Of a DNA stretch of 23,625 nt, positions 1 to 6,735 are shown piece by piece; within the stretch, counting starts at the first letter, position 1; each line of letters begins with the position of its first letter. The notes under the pieces were generated by a model. That model was not told where the DNA came from, ran no database searches, and was given only the letters and a program-made list of their open reading frames with translations. The stretch lies in the NCBI GenBank assembly GCA_025938035.1, contig JAICQE010000051.1, positions 1-23,625 of the forward strand, read 5' to 3'. The translations under genes and the position numbers were made by a program. The stretch is from Vicinamibacteria bacterium. GTDB lineage: Bacteria > Acidobacteriota > Vicinamibacteria > Vicinamibacterales > UBA2999.

Positions 1-1107
1 GGCGAGCAGGTCCTCGACCGGGCGCCGGACAACGTTCCGAACTATCTGTTCGGGCAGAATCCGGGCGTCGCGGAGTACCGCAAGAAACATCCAACGGCCC
101 AGAGCGGTCACCTCGGCGGCGGCGCCACGATCTATCCGGCGTTCGCGTCAGGCCCACCGCGGAACGAATCGGCGCTCGAGCGGCCGGCCGGTGGAGCGCG
201 GGTAGCAAGCGTGGCGGTCAATCCCGAGCCCACGGACGGCGAGGTTCACGTGCTGCGCGTTCGAGACAACGTGTACATGCTCGTTGGAGACGGCGGCAAC
301 ATCGTGGTGCAGGTTGGCGCGGAAGGACCGTTCGTCGTCGATACGGGGACCGGGCGCCTTGCCGACAAGACGATTGCTGCGATTGCCCGCCTGAGCCCGC
401 GCCCCATTCAGTTCATCGCCAACACGAGCTTTCATGCGGACCGGACGGGCGGCAATCTGAAGCTCCGCACGTCGGGCGCCGATCCGAGCGTTCGCGGGAC
501 CTTCTTCTCGCTGCAGTTCCCTGGGGCCGGCATCGGCGCGACGATCATGAGTCATCAGAACGTCGCTAACCGCATGAATAATGCGAAGGCGGCGTCCGAC
601 GCCGTACCGACGGACACATATCTGGAGGAACGGCGCCGCACGTTCCACAACGGCGACGCAATCGAGCTCTTCTGGGCGCCAAATGCGGTCACCGACGGCG
701 ACAGCCTCGTGCACTTCCGCCGGGCCGACGTCATCGTCGCCGGCAACGTGTTTACGACCACACGATTTCCGTTCATCGACGTCGCCAACGGAGGAACCGT
801 CGATGGCGAAATTCGAGCGCTCAACGACATCCTCGCCAAGACGGTGTACGAGCATCAGGGACAGGGCGGCACGCTCGTCGTACCGGGGCACGGCTACCTG
901 TCCGACGAGCACGAAGTCGTCGAGTACCGGGACATGGTGGTGATCGTCCGCGACCGGATCAGGGCGCTCGTTCGGACCGGCGCCACTCTCGAGCAGGTCA
1001 AGGCCGCGCGCCCGACAGCCGACTACGACACGCGGTACGGCGCGCTGACCGGACCGTGGACGACGGAGATGTTCGTCGAGGCCGTCTACAGGACTCTTCG
1101 CAAGTAG
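1..1107 (+). CDS. GRWEG-family tail fused to a degenerate MBL-fold domain (5' partial)
   Basis: The reading frame is open from base 1 to the TAG at 1105-1107 (368 visible residues), so the gene starts upstream. Residues 1-50 match the C-terminal tail of the GRWEG protein at 13013-13852, sharing the signature YL-x-GQNP followed by E-x-x-KKH. From about residue 78 the protein is an MBL fold homologous along its whole length to the MBL at 13849, down to the shared ending LEQVKAAR...W-T-T. GTG 211 could start a standalone MBL, but it has no signal peptide and no well-placed Shine-Dalgarno, so I favour a fusion. Several metal ligands are replaced: HxHxDH reads S143-F-H145-A-D147-R148, the next His is V230 and the bridging Asp is N249; H297 of PGHG remains. 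It may be a non-catalytic or altered-metal domain. The next gene starts at the base after its stop. Confidence 0.82.
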   Translation, partial: GEQVLDRAPDNVPNYLFGQNPGVAEYRKKHPTAQSGHLGGGATIYPAFASGPPRNESALERPAGGARVASVAVNPEPTDGEVHVLRVRDNVYMLVGDGGNIVVQVGAEGPFVVDTGTGRLADKTIAAIARLSPRPIQFIANTSFHADRTGGNLKLRTSGADPSVRGTFFSLQFPGAGIGATIMSHQNVANRMNNAKAASDAVPTDTYLEERRRTFHNGDAIELFWAPNAVTDGDSLVHFRRADVIVAGNVFTTTRFPFIDVANGGTVDGEIRALNDILAKTVYEHQGQGGTLVVPGHGYLSDEHEVVEYRDMVVIVRDRIRALVRTGATLEQVKAARPTADYDTRYGALTGPWTTEMFVEAVYRTLRK

Positions 1108-2091
1108 ATGCCGAGCATGCGCGTCCTTTCGATTGGTCTCATCGTCATCGTCGCCATCGCCAGTCTGCGGGCGCAGCAGCCGGCCGCACCGCCGGCGAAG
1201 CCAGATACAGCGGCGGTCGTGCAGCGCATCGCCGCGTTGAAGGCGGCCGCCGGCGGACAATGGGCGGACACGGTGCGGTTCTGGTGCGAGGCGCCGCGCG
1301 CGAACCGCGCTGACGATCCGGTCATCGAGCCTGTCCGGATCTTCGACAACGTCTACGCGATCGGAAGTATTGGAACCGTCGCGTACGTGATTCAGACGTC
1401 GGCGGGTCTGATCATGATCGACGCGCTGTCACCGAACGAGCTCGAATCAAGGCTGCTGCCAGGCTTTGCGCGCCTCGGGCTCGACCCCGCACAAGTAAAG
1501 ATCGTTCTCGTCGCGCACGGCCACGCCGATCACTTTGGCGGTGCCGGCTATTTCCAACAGCGCTTCGGCGCACGCGTTTATGTGTCGCCGCCGGACTGGG
1601 ATCTGTTGGAGACACCCGCCCGCGGGCGGGGTCCGGCGCCGGCTGCCGCAGCCGCGCCGCCAAAGCGCGACGCCAATCTGGAGGAGGGGAGCCCCATCAC
1701 CCTCGGCGACGTGACCGTGCGCGCCGTCGCCGTCCCGGGGCACACGCCTGGCTCGATGGGATTCATCTTTCCTGTCCTGGATCGCGGCCAGAAACACGTC
1801 GCCGCGCTTTTTGGCGGCTCGTGGCTCACGCCGGGGCTTCTCAGCGACGATGCGATGGGCACGTTCATCGGTTCAGTGGCGCGCTTCAAGGAGGCCACTC
1901 GAACCGCCGGCGTTGACGCGTGGCTGCAGAATCACCCGCTGATGGTGCCGTTTCAGGAGTGGGTGAGCCGGCTTGGCGCCCGCAGCCGCACGGATCCGAA
2001 TCCGTTCGTGGTTGGCGCCGCGTCTTACCAGACGTTTCTGGATGTCCTGGATGGTTGCTCGCGGGTCGCGCTCGAGCGCCGTCGTCAATAG
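1108..2091 (+). CDS. Exported MBL-fold hydrolase, subclass B3-like
   Basis: This 327-residue protein has an N-terminal signal peptide (about residues 4-23, ending near RAQQ). It carries every zinc ligand expected of a subclass B3 metallo-beta-lactamase: H137-x-H139-x-D141-H142, H212 in PGHTPGS and H276 in LQNHP. The segment before the fold (EPVRIFDNVYAIGS) also resembles B3 enzymes. A Pro/Ala-rich insert lies at about residues 170-187. The family acts in the periplasm; members hydrolyse beta-lactams, lactones or other esters, and the substrate here cannot be read from sequence. ATG 1108 directly abuts the upstream stop, and ATG 1117 is an alternative that also leaves a good signal peptide. 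It probably shares a transcript with the upstream fused gene. The fold call is secure; lactamase activity is not. Confidence 0.88.
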   Translation: MPSMRVLSIGLIVIVAIASLRAQQPAAPPAKPDTAAVVQRIAALKAAAGGQWADTVRFWCEAPRANRADDPVIEPVRIFDNVYAIGSIGTVAYVIQTSAGLIMIDALSPNELESRLLPGFARLGLDPAQVKIVLVAHGHADHFGGAGYFQQRFGARVYVSPPDWDLLETPARGRGPAPAAAAAPPKRDANLEEGSPITLGDVTVRAVAVPGHTPGSMGFIFPVLDRGQKHVAALFGGSWLTPGLLSDDAMGTFIGSVARFKEATRTAGVDAWLQNHPLMVPFQEWVSRLGARSRTDPNPFVVGAASYQTFLDVLDGCSRVALERRRQ

Positions 2092-2105
2092 CGCGGCCCC
2101 GCGCT

Positions 2106-2126
2106 GTCGTGAGACGTCTTACGACT
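2106..2126. promoter_or_regulatory. Palindromic operator candidate upstream of lysR
   Basis: Bases 2106-2125 form a 20-bp dyad with one mismatched pair: arm GTCGT, then AGAC/GTCT at the centre, then arm ACGAC. It lies 15 bases after the MBL stop and 56 bases before the GTG start of lysR. The stretch 2112-2133 recurs with the same spacing at 3072-3093 (AGACGTC, six bases, CTCACCGGC; 19 of 22 positions identical). Autoregulation by the LysR protein is an inference; the canonical T-N11-A box is not obvious. Confidence 0.45.
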
Positions 2127-2181
2127 CACCGGCCGCTACTCCCGGTTGCCATTCGTCGCCTCCGCGTCTAGCCTTGGCGTG

Positions 2182-3111
2182 GTGGAACTGCGTCATCTGC
2201 GGTACTTCGTGGCGGTGGCCGACGAGCTGAACTTCACGCGCGCCGCCACGCGGCTCAACACCTCGCAACCGTCTCTCAGCCAGCAGATCCGGCAGCTCGA
2301 AGCCGAGGTTGGCGTCGCGCTGCTCGATCGGAGCCGCCATCACGTGGCGCTGACCGACGCCGGCCGGGTGTTCCTGCGCGAGACGAAAGACATCCTCGGA
2401 CGCCTCGATCATGCGGGGCGGCTGGCGAAGCAGGCCGCCGGCGGACGCGCCGGCGATTTGTCAGTGGGGACGTTTCCGGCGGCGGATGTTCGAATCCTTC
2501 CCGCCCTGCGTCCGCTGGTGGCCACGCAGCTGCCCCACCTCAGGCTGATCCTGCACAGTAAGTACGCCGTCGAACCGGTTACCGGCCTGCGTACCGGCGC
2601 TCTCGACGTCGCGTTCCTGCGCGGGCCGCTCGACGCGGACGGACTGGAGGTCGTTGATCTGCTGCGCGAGGAGATCGTCGTCGTGCTTCCCGCACACCAC
2701 ACGCTGGCGAGGCGAAAGCGCATCCCTGTCCACCTGCTCAACGACCTTCCGTGCATCACGATGGAAAGGGCGCTCGCTCCCGCGCTGCACGACGCCATCG
2801 CCGCGCTGTACCGGCAGGCGCATATCCGGATGCAGGCCGTTTCGAGCGCCGACAACGTGCTGGGCCACCTGCAACTGGTGCAGGAGGGTCTGGGATTTGC
2901 GCTGCTGCCCGACTCGGTGGGCGCCTTATTGCCTCCCGGCGTCGTCCTCAAGCCGTTGGCGTACAAACCGCTGCCAACGATTTCAATCGTCCTCGCGTGG
3001 AAAGCCGGGAACGCGTCGCCGCTCGTGCGCGCTTTTGTCGATCTCGTCCGCCAGTCGGTATCGCACAGGAAAGACGTCCGACGTCTCACCGGCGGGCGGA
3101 GAAAGTCTTAG
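2182..3111 (+). CDS. LysR-family transcriptional regulator
   Basis: This is a 309-residue LysR-type regulator. The N-terminus MELRHLRYFVAVADELNF and the following winged helix-turn-helix (about residues 15-60, with TSQPSLSQQIRQLE and a L-T-D-A-G segment) are typical, as is the substrate-binding domain from about residue 90. GTG 2182 gives the family's usual start; an upstream in-frame TTG at 2146 and GTG 2179 only add atypical residues. It most resembles the HcaR/CatM/BenM-like branch, which senses aromatic acids, though the ligand cannot be assigned. It is co-oriented with the CoA-transferase, dehydratase and transporter genes rather than divergent from a target. The matching dyads before its own gene and inside its 3' end make those genes the likely regulon. 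Confidence 0.93.
   Translation: MELRHLRYFVAVADELNFTRAATRLNTSQPSLSQQIRQLEAEVGVALLDRSRHHVALTDAGRVFLRETKDILGRLDHAGRLAKQAAGGRAGDLSVGTFPAADVRILPALRPLVATQLPHLRLILHSKYAVEPVTGLRTGALDVAFLRGPLDADGLEVVDLLREEIVVVLPAHHTLARRKRIPVHLLNDLPCITMERALAPALHDAIAALYRQAHIRMQAVSSADNVLGHLQLVQEGLGFALLPDSVGALLPPGVVLKPLAYKPLPTISIVLAWKAGNASPLVRAFVDLVRQSVSHRKDVRRLTGGRRKS
3072..3093. promoter_or_regulatory. Second copy of the lysR-region dyad, upstream of the CoA-transferase gene
   Basis: Bases 3072-3086 are a perfect inverted repeat with 7-bp arms around one base (AGACGTC, C, GACGTCT), followed by CACCGGC. The element sits in the last codons of lysR, outside the conserved domains, and ends 54 bases before the GTG of the CoA-transferase gene. 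The copy upstream of lysR ends 48 bases before its own start. Equivalent placement before two consecutive genes suggests a shared regulator site. Confidence 0.45.
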
Positions 3112-3131
3112 CCGTGTCCGGCGACGGCCGG

Positions 3132-3137
3132 TACACT
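3132..3137 (+). promoter_or_regulatory. Possible -10 element before the CoA-transferase gene
   Basis: TACACT lies 10 bases upstream of GTG 3148, with a poor -35-like TTAGCC 18 bases further upstream. If real, transcription would begin at or near the start codon, giving a leaderless message. It is only a pattern match. Confidence 0.25.
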
Positions 3138-3147
3138 CGCTTCGCCC

Positions 3148-4401
3148 GTGCCCGGCGATAACACTTCGACAGGGGGCCCGCTTGCGGGGCTCACGGTGCT
3201 GGATCTCACGCTGGCGCTCGCCGGCCCGTTTGCCACGTTCCTGCTCGCCGGCCTCGGGGCGCGCGTCATCAAGATCGAGAATCCCGAGTCGCCGGATCCG
3301 TGCCGCCAGAACCCCCCGTACCTCGGGCGTGACGGCGTCTCGCTTGGTCGCACGCGGCCAGACGATGTCTCGGTGTCCGCGCTGAACCGGTTGCGCGGCA
3401 AGTACGCGGTCACGCTCAACCTGAAGCAGCCTGGAGCGCGCGACGTGTTTGCCGACCTCCTGCGTCAGGCGGACATCGTTGTCGAGAACTTCAGCGCCGG
3501 AACGCTCGAACGTCTCGGCGTCGGCTATTCCTTCGCCCAATCGATCAACCCGCGCGCCATCTACTGCTCTGTCACCGGTTTCGGCGCGACGCAGGCTCCG
3601 GGAACCGGGAAGGCGATGGACAACATCATCCAGGCACTGAGCGGGCTGATGATGACGTCGGGCAGCCCGGAGGATCCGCCCGTCCGCGTCGGTGTACCGA
3701 TGGCGGACCTGGTTGCGCCGGTCTTCGGTGTGGTCGGCGTTCTGGCGGCGCTTCGACAGCGCGACGCGACCGGCATCGGACAGCACGTGGATGTATCGAT
3801 GCTCGGCGTGCTGACGGCGCTGGTTGCCGCGGAACCATTCGATCTGCTCGAAGCGTGCGGGATGCCGCAACGCACTGGTCGCGTCGTTCCGCGCCTGACG
3901 CCGTTCGGCATCTACGAGTCGGCCGACGGCCACGTGGCGATCTGCGCGCCGACCGAGCAGTTCGCCCGTGGCGTGTTCGCCGCCATCGGCCATCCGGAGT
4001 TCGAAGCGGACCCGCGGTTCGCGACCCGTGATGCCCGTGTCGCGCACGTAGACGAAATGACCGCGCACATCGAAGCGTTCACGCGCACGCTGGCGACGGC
4101 CGAGCTCCTGCCGCTGCTCGAACGGCACAATGTGCCGTCGGCGGAGGTGCGGTCACCGCGTGACGCCGTTCGCGATCCAAGAGTCCAGGTGCGCGGTGAG
4201 ACGGTGCCGCTCGAACACCCGGAGTTCGGACGCGTCGCCGATGTCGTCGGCATGGGCGTCCCGATCACGTTCTCCGACGCACAGCAGGCATGCCTCCGTC
4301 CTGCGCCGTCCGTCGGTCAGGATAACGCGCTCGTGTACGGCGAATGGCTCGGATACGGTGCGGCCGGCGTCGAAAAGCTGCACGCGGCGGGCGTGATCTG
4401 A
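3148..4401 (+). CDS. Class III CoA-transferase (CaiB/BaiF family)
   Basis: This 417-residue cytoplasmic enzyme would move CoA between acyl-CoA and a carboxylic acid. The N-terminal LAGLTVLDLTLALAGPFA, GARVIKIENP, the NRLRGKYAVTLNLK block and ENFSAGTLERLG are all hallmarks of the CaiB/BaiF family. D187 in the sequence PMADLVAP is at the position of the catalytic aspartate that forms the acyl-anhydride intermediate in formyl-CoA transferase. The GTG at 3148 is the only start close to the conserved N-terminus. The next two genes encode a 2-hydroxyacyl-CoA dehydratase-type pair, an arrangement like FldA with FldB/FldC in aryl-lactate metabolism, so it may activate a 2-hydroxy acid or a related aryl or alkyl acid. 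The substrate is unknown. Confidence 0.93.
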   Translation: MPGDNTSTGGPLAGLTVLDLTLALAGPFATFLLAGLGARVIKIENPESPDPCRQNPPYLGRDGVSLGRTRPDDVSVSALNRLRGKYAVTLNLKQPGARDVFADLLRQADIVVENFSAGTLERLGVGYSFAQSINPRAIYCSVTGFGATQAPGTGKAMDNIIQALSGLMMTSGSPEDPPVRVGVPMADLVAPVFGVVGVLAALRQRDATGIGQHVDVSMLGVLTALVAAEPFDLLEACGMPQRTGRVVPRLTPFGIYESADGHVAICAPTEQFARGVFAAIGHPEFEADPRFATRDARVAHVDEMTAHIEAFTRTLATAELLPLLERHNVPSAEVRSPRDAVRDPRVQVRGETVPLEHPEFGRVADVVGMGVPITFSDAQQACLRPAPSVGQDNALVYGEWLGYGAAGVEKLHAAGVI

Positions 4402-4409
4402 GAACGCGT

Positions 4410-5477
4410 GTGAAGGAACCTTTCGTCGTCGCGTCGTGGCCCTCGGTTCCAGTCGAGATCGTCCGCGCGGCCGGCTTCCGCGCCGTGTTCGCTCGCGGAG
4501 CTTCCGCTCCGACGCCAACCGCAGACCAGCATCTCGAGCCAGGCGTCTTCCCGCGACGGCTCCGGCATCTGGTCGAACACGCGCTCACAGGCCGGCTCTC
4601 TGATGCAGCGCGAATCGTGATCCCTCGCACGTCGGATACCGACTACAAATGCTTCCTCTATCTGCGTGAGTTCGTGCGCAGCGGAGTGACGTCCGCGCTT
4701 CCTCCGGTCATCTTGTTCGACTTGCTGCAGTCGGGTGGCGCACAGATCGGCGGCTACGACGCGGCGCGGGCGCACGCGCTGCTCGACGCGCTTGCGTCGG
4801 CGTCGGGACGAAAACCATCGGCCGATGATCTCCGCCAGGAGATCGTTCGAGCGAACGGGGCGCGCTCAGCGGCGAGACGACTCGTCGTCTTCCGCCGGAT
4901 CGTTCCACGCGTCACCGGAACCGAGTTGTTTCCGTTGCTGGCCGCGTTCTGGGAGCTGGAGCCAGAGCGGTATGTAGCGGCGGTGAACGGCGCGGCACGC
5001 GCGTTCGCGAAGCGCCCCGCTCTCAGTGGCCCACGCGTGCTGCTCACGGGCGTTCCAGTTGACGGCCCCGAGCTGCACCAGGCGATCGAATCGCACGGCG
5101 CCATCGTGGTCGCGGAAATCGGACCGTGGGGAAGCGGCGCAGCCGGAGACGACGTGCGCGTTGACGATGATCCGATTCGCGCCGTGGCGGACAAGTATCG
5201 AGCCGACGCAGTGGGTGCGCGCACTCCCGCCGCGTCGCTCCGGCGCTGGACCGAGCGGATGCTCGACGACGTGGACGCGGTTGTCGTGTCGCTGCCTCCG
5301 GAGGACGCCGTGTTCGGCTGGGACTATCCGGCTCTGCGCGACATGCTGCAGGCGCGCGGCATGCCGCATGTGTGTCTGCGCAGCGATCAGGATCAGGCGC
5401 TGACGCCGGACGAGCACGCACGGCTCGAAGTCATGGTGTCCGCTGCCTCGACGCTGCAGGAGGCTCGGCATGGCTGA
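4410..5477 (+). CDS. 2-hydroxyacyl-CoA dehydratase family, small subunit (cluster cysteines apparently absent)
   Basis: This 355-residue protein resembles the smaller D-component subunit of 2-hydroxyacyl-CoA dehydratases and benzoyl-CoA reductases (PF06050-type). Supporting features are the long helical N-terminal half, a Rossmann-like C-terminal half, and a terminal block DAVVVSLPPEDAVFGWDYP followed by a GMPHVCL strand that parallels the family's C-terminal motif. GTG 4410 starts 8 bases after the previous stop; upstream in-frame codons would overlap that gene. In characterised members three cysteines hold a [4Fe-4S] cluster. Here only C81 and C322 exist, the expected CD motif reads T-S-D (around residue 75) and the late C-D-P reads P-E-D. 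It may be a structural partner or bind its cofactor differently. Its 3' end overlaps the next gene by 8 bases. Family membership is my recognition, not a search result. Confidence 0.72.
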   Translation: MKEPFVVASWPSVPVEIVRAAGFRAVFARGASAPTPTADQHLEPGVFPRRLRHLVEHALTGRLSDAARIVIPRTSDTDYKCFLYLREFVRSGVTSALPPVILFDLLQSGGAQIGGYDAARAHALLDALASASGRKPSADDLRQEIVRANGARSAARRLVVFRRIVPRVTGTELFPLLAAFWELEPERYVAAVNGAARAFAKRPALSGPRVLLTGVPVDGPELHQAIESHGAIVVAEIGPWGSGAAGDDVRVDDDPIRAVADKYRADAVGARTPAASLRRWTERMLDDVDAVVVSLPPEDAVFGWDYPALRDMLQARGMPHVCLRSDQDQALTPDEHARLEVMVSAASTLQEARHG

Positions 5478-6735
5478 CAAGCAGCTCGACACCACAACGG
5501 CCGCATCGGCGTTCCAGAAGCAGTGGTTTGCCGATCTGCGCCGGCGCGTGTTCGACGAACGCCAGCCGTATGCGCTGCTGCAGGCGGACGTGCCATTCGA
5601 GCTGTTCGATCTCCTCGAGATTCCGGCGGTCAGTAATCAGTGGTGGGCGTCGATCATCGCTGCCAAGCGTCAGGCGCCGCAGTTTCTGGGCGCGATGGAT
5701 GCCGATGGTCTTCACTGCGGCTTGTGCCGCTACTGCAGTCTCGGCTTCGCGTCCACGCGCTACGCCTATGCGGGAGAGCCGCCGTGGGGTGGTCTGCCGA
5801 CACCCCGCCTGCTGTGCGCCCGGCTCACCTGCGATTGCATTCATCGTGTCTTCGAATTGTGGGCCGAAGCATTCGGGGCCGAGCTGTTCGAGATCGATCA
5901 TCCGGGCGCCGGAGAGCTGCCGGAACGCTGGTGGGAGCTCGGCAGGCGACAGTGGCGGGAGCTCGTCGAACCGCACCGCCTCGCGTTCCTGGTTTCGACT
6001 CTCGAGTCGCTGGTCGAACGTCTCGAGGCGATCAGTGGCCGCGCATTCGACCGCAACGCGCTGCGCGATCGGTTGGAGCTGGTGAATCAGCAGGAAGAAG
6101 TGTTCGACGACGTGCGGCAACTGATTGCCACCGCCCCGGAGTGCCCGGTCCGGATGACGGAGCAGATCACCAACGTCATGGCGACGCAGTGGGTGCGGGG
6201 CAGTGACTGGGCAATCGCGCACGCGCGCGCCTTCCGCGACGAGGTGCAGCAGCGCGTGGACGCAGGCGTCGCGGCATGCCCGGGCGAACGCGCGCGATTG
6301 ATGTGGGTCGGCGCAGGCCTGTGGCACGACACCGGCTTCTACACCGCGTTCGAATCGTCGCACCGCGCGGTGTTCGTCTGGTCGATGTACCTCGCGTTCG
6401 GGCCGGACGGCTACATTCGCTACGGCCTCGACGATCCGATGGCGGCGCTGGCCAGCCGAACCGCCAGCTTCAACGAGTACCTGCACAACCCGCCCTGGGC
6501 TGCCGAATGGCTCGTCCACCAGGCGCGCGCGCACCGGATTGACGGTGCGCTTGTCCTCCGGCCGCGGAGCATGAAGCCGGCGGCCACCGGACGTCTCTTC
6601 ATCGAGCGTGCCCTCGAGGACGCAGGGATTCCGGTGCTGCCGATCGAAGCCGATGTCGTCGATGGCCGCGAGTGGGATGCCGACGCGGCGCGCGCTGATG
6701 TCCGCTCGTTCCTCGAGACGCGGGTGTTGCAGTGA
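5470..6735 (+). CDS. 2-hydroxyacyl-CoA dehydratase family, large subunit (cysteine-rich)
   Basis: This 421-residue partner of the preceding gene belongs to the same PF06050-type family. It is rich in cysteine: C83-x-x-C86-x-x-C89, then C116, C121-D-C123, C225 and C270. The C-D motif near residue 121 sits where family members place a cluster ligand. The end of the protein (GALVLRPRSMK, then GIPVLPIEADVVDGREW and a final RSFLE) follows the family's C-terminal pattern, but the usual Cys near residue 367 is Ser or Met. Known complexes remove water from (R)-2-hydroxyacyl-CoA, or reduce aryl-CoA, after ATP-driven electron injection by a BadF/HgdC-type activator; no activator gene is in the window. 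ATG 5470 overlaps the upstream stop, indicating translational coupling. The reaction cannot be settled from sequence. Confidence 0.75.
   Translation: MADKQLDTTTAASAFQKQWFADLRRRVFDERQPYALLQADVPFELFDLLEIPAVSNQWWASIIAAKRQAPQFLGAMDADGLHCGLCRYCSLGFASTRYAYAGEPPWGGLPTPRLLCARLTCDCIHRVFELWAEAFGAELFEIDHPGAGELPERWWELGRRQWRELVEPHRLAFLVSTLESLVERLEAISGRAFDRNALRDRLELVNQQEEVFDDVRQLIATAPECPVRMTEQITNVMATQWVRGSDWAIAHARAFRDEVQQRVDAGVAACPGERARLMWVGAGLWHDTGFYTAFESSHRAVFVWSMYLAFGPDGYIRYGLDDPMAALASRTASFNEYLHNPPWAAEWLVHQARAHRIDGALVLRPRSMKPAATGRLFIERALEDAGIPVLPIEADVVDGREWDADAARADVRSFLETRVLQ

Noticed and set aside
148..1260. Long minus-strand open frame opposite the MBL genes
   Set aside because: It mirrors real plus-strand genes, is rich in Arg/Asp/His as expected of antisense GC-rich frames, and shows no domain.
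2983..4128. 381-codon minus-strand frame opposite the CoA-transferase gene
   Set aside because: It spans the lysR/CoA-transferase junction in antisense and has antisense-type composition; the plus-strand protein is clearly real.
4410..6735. Naming the pair benzoyl-CoA reductase or phenyllactate dehydratase
   Set aside because: Cysteine patterns differ from both and the remaining subunits or activator are absent, so only the family level is justified.
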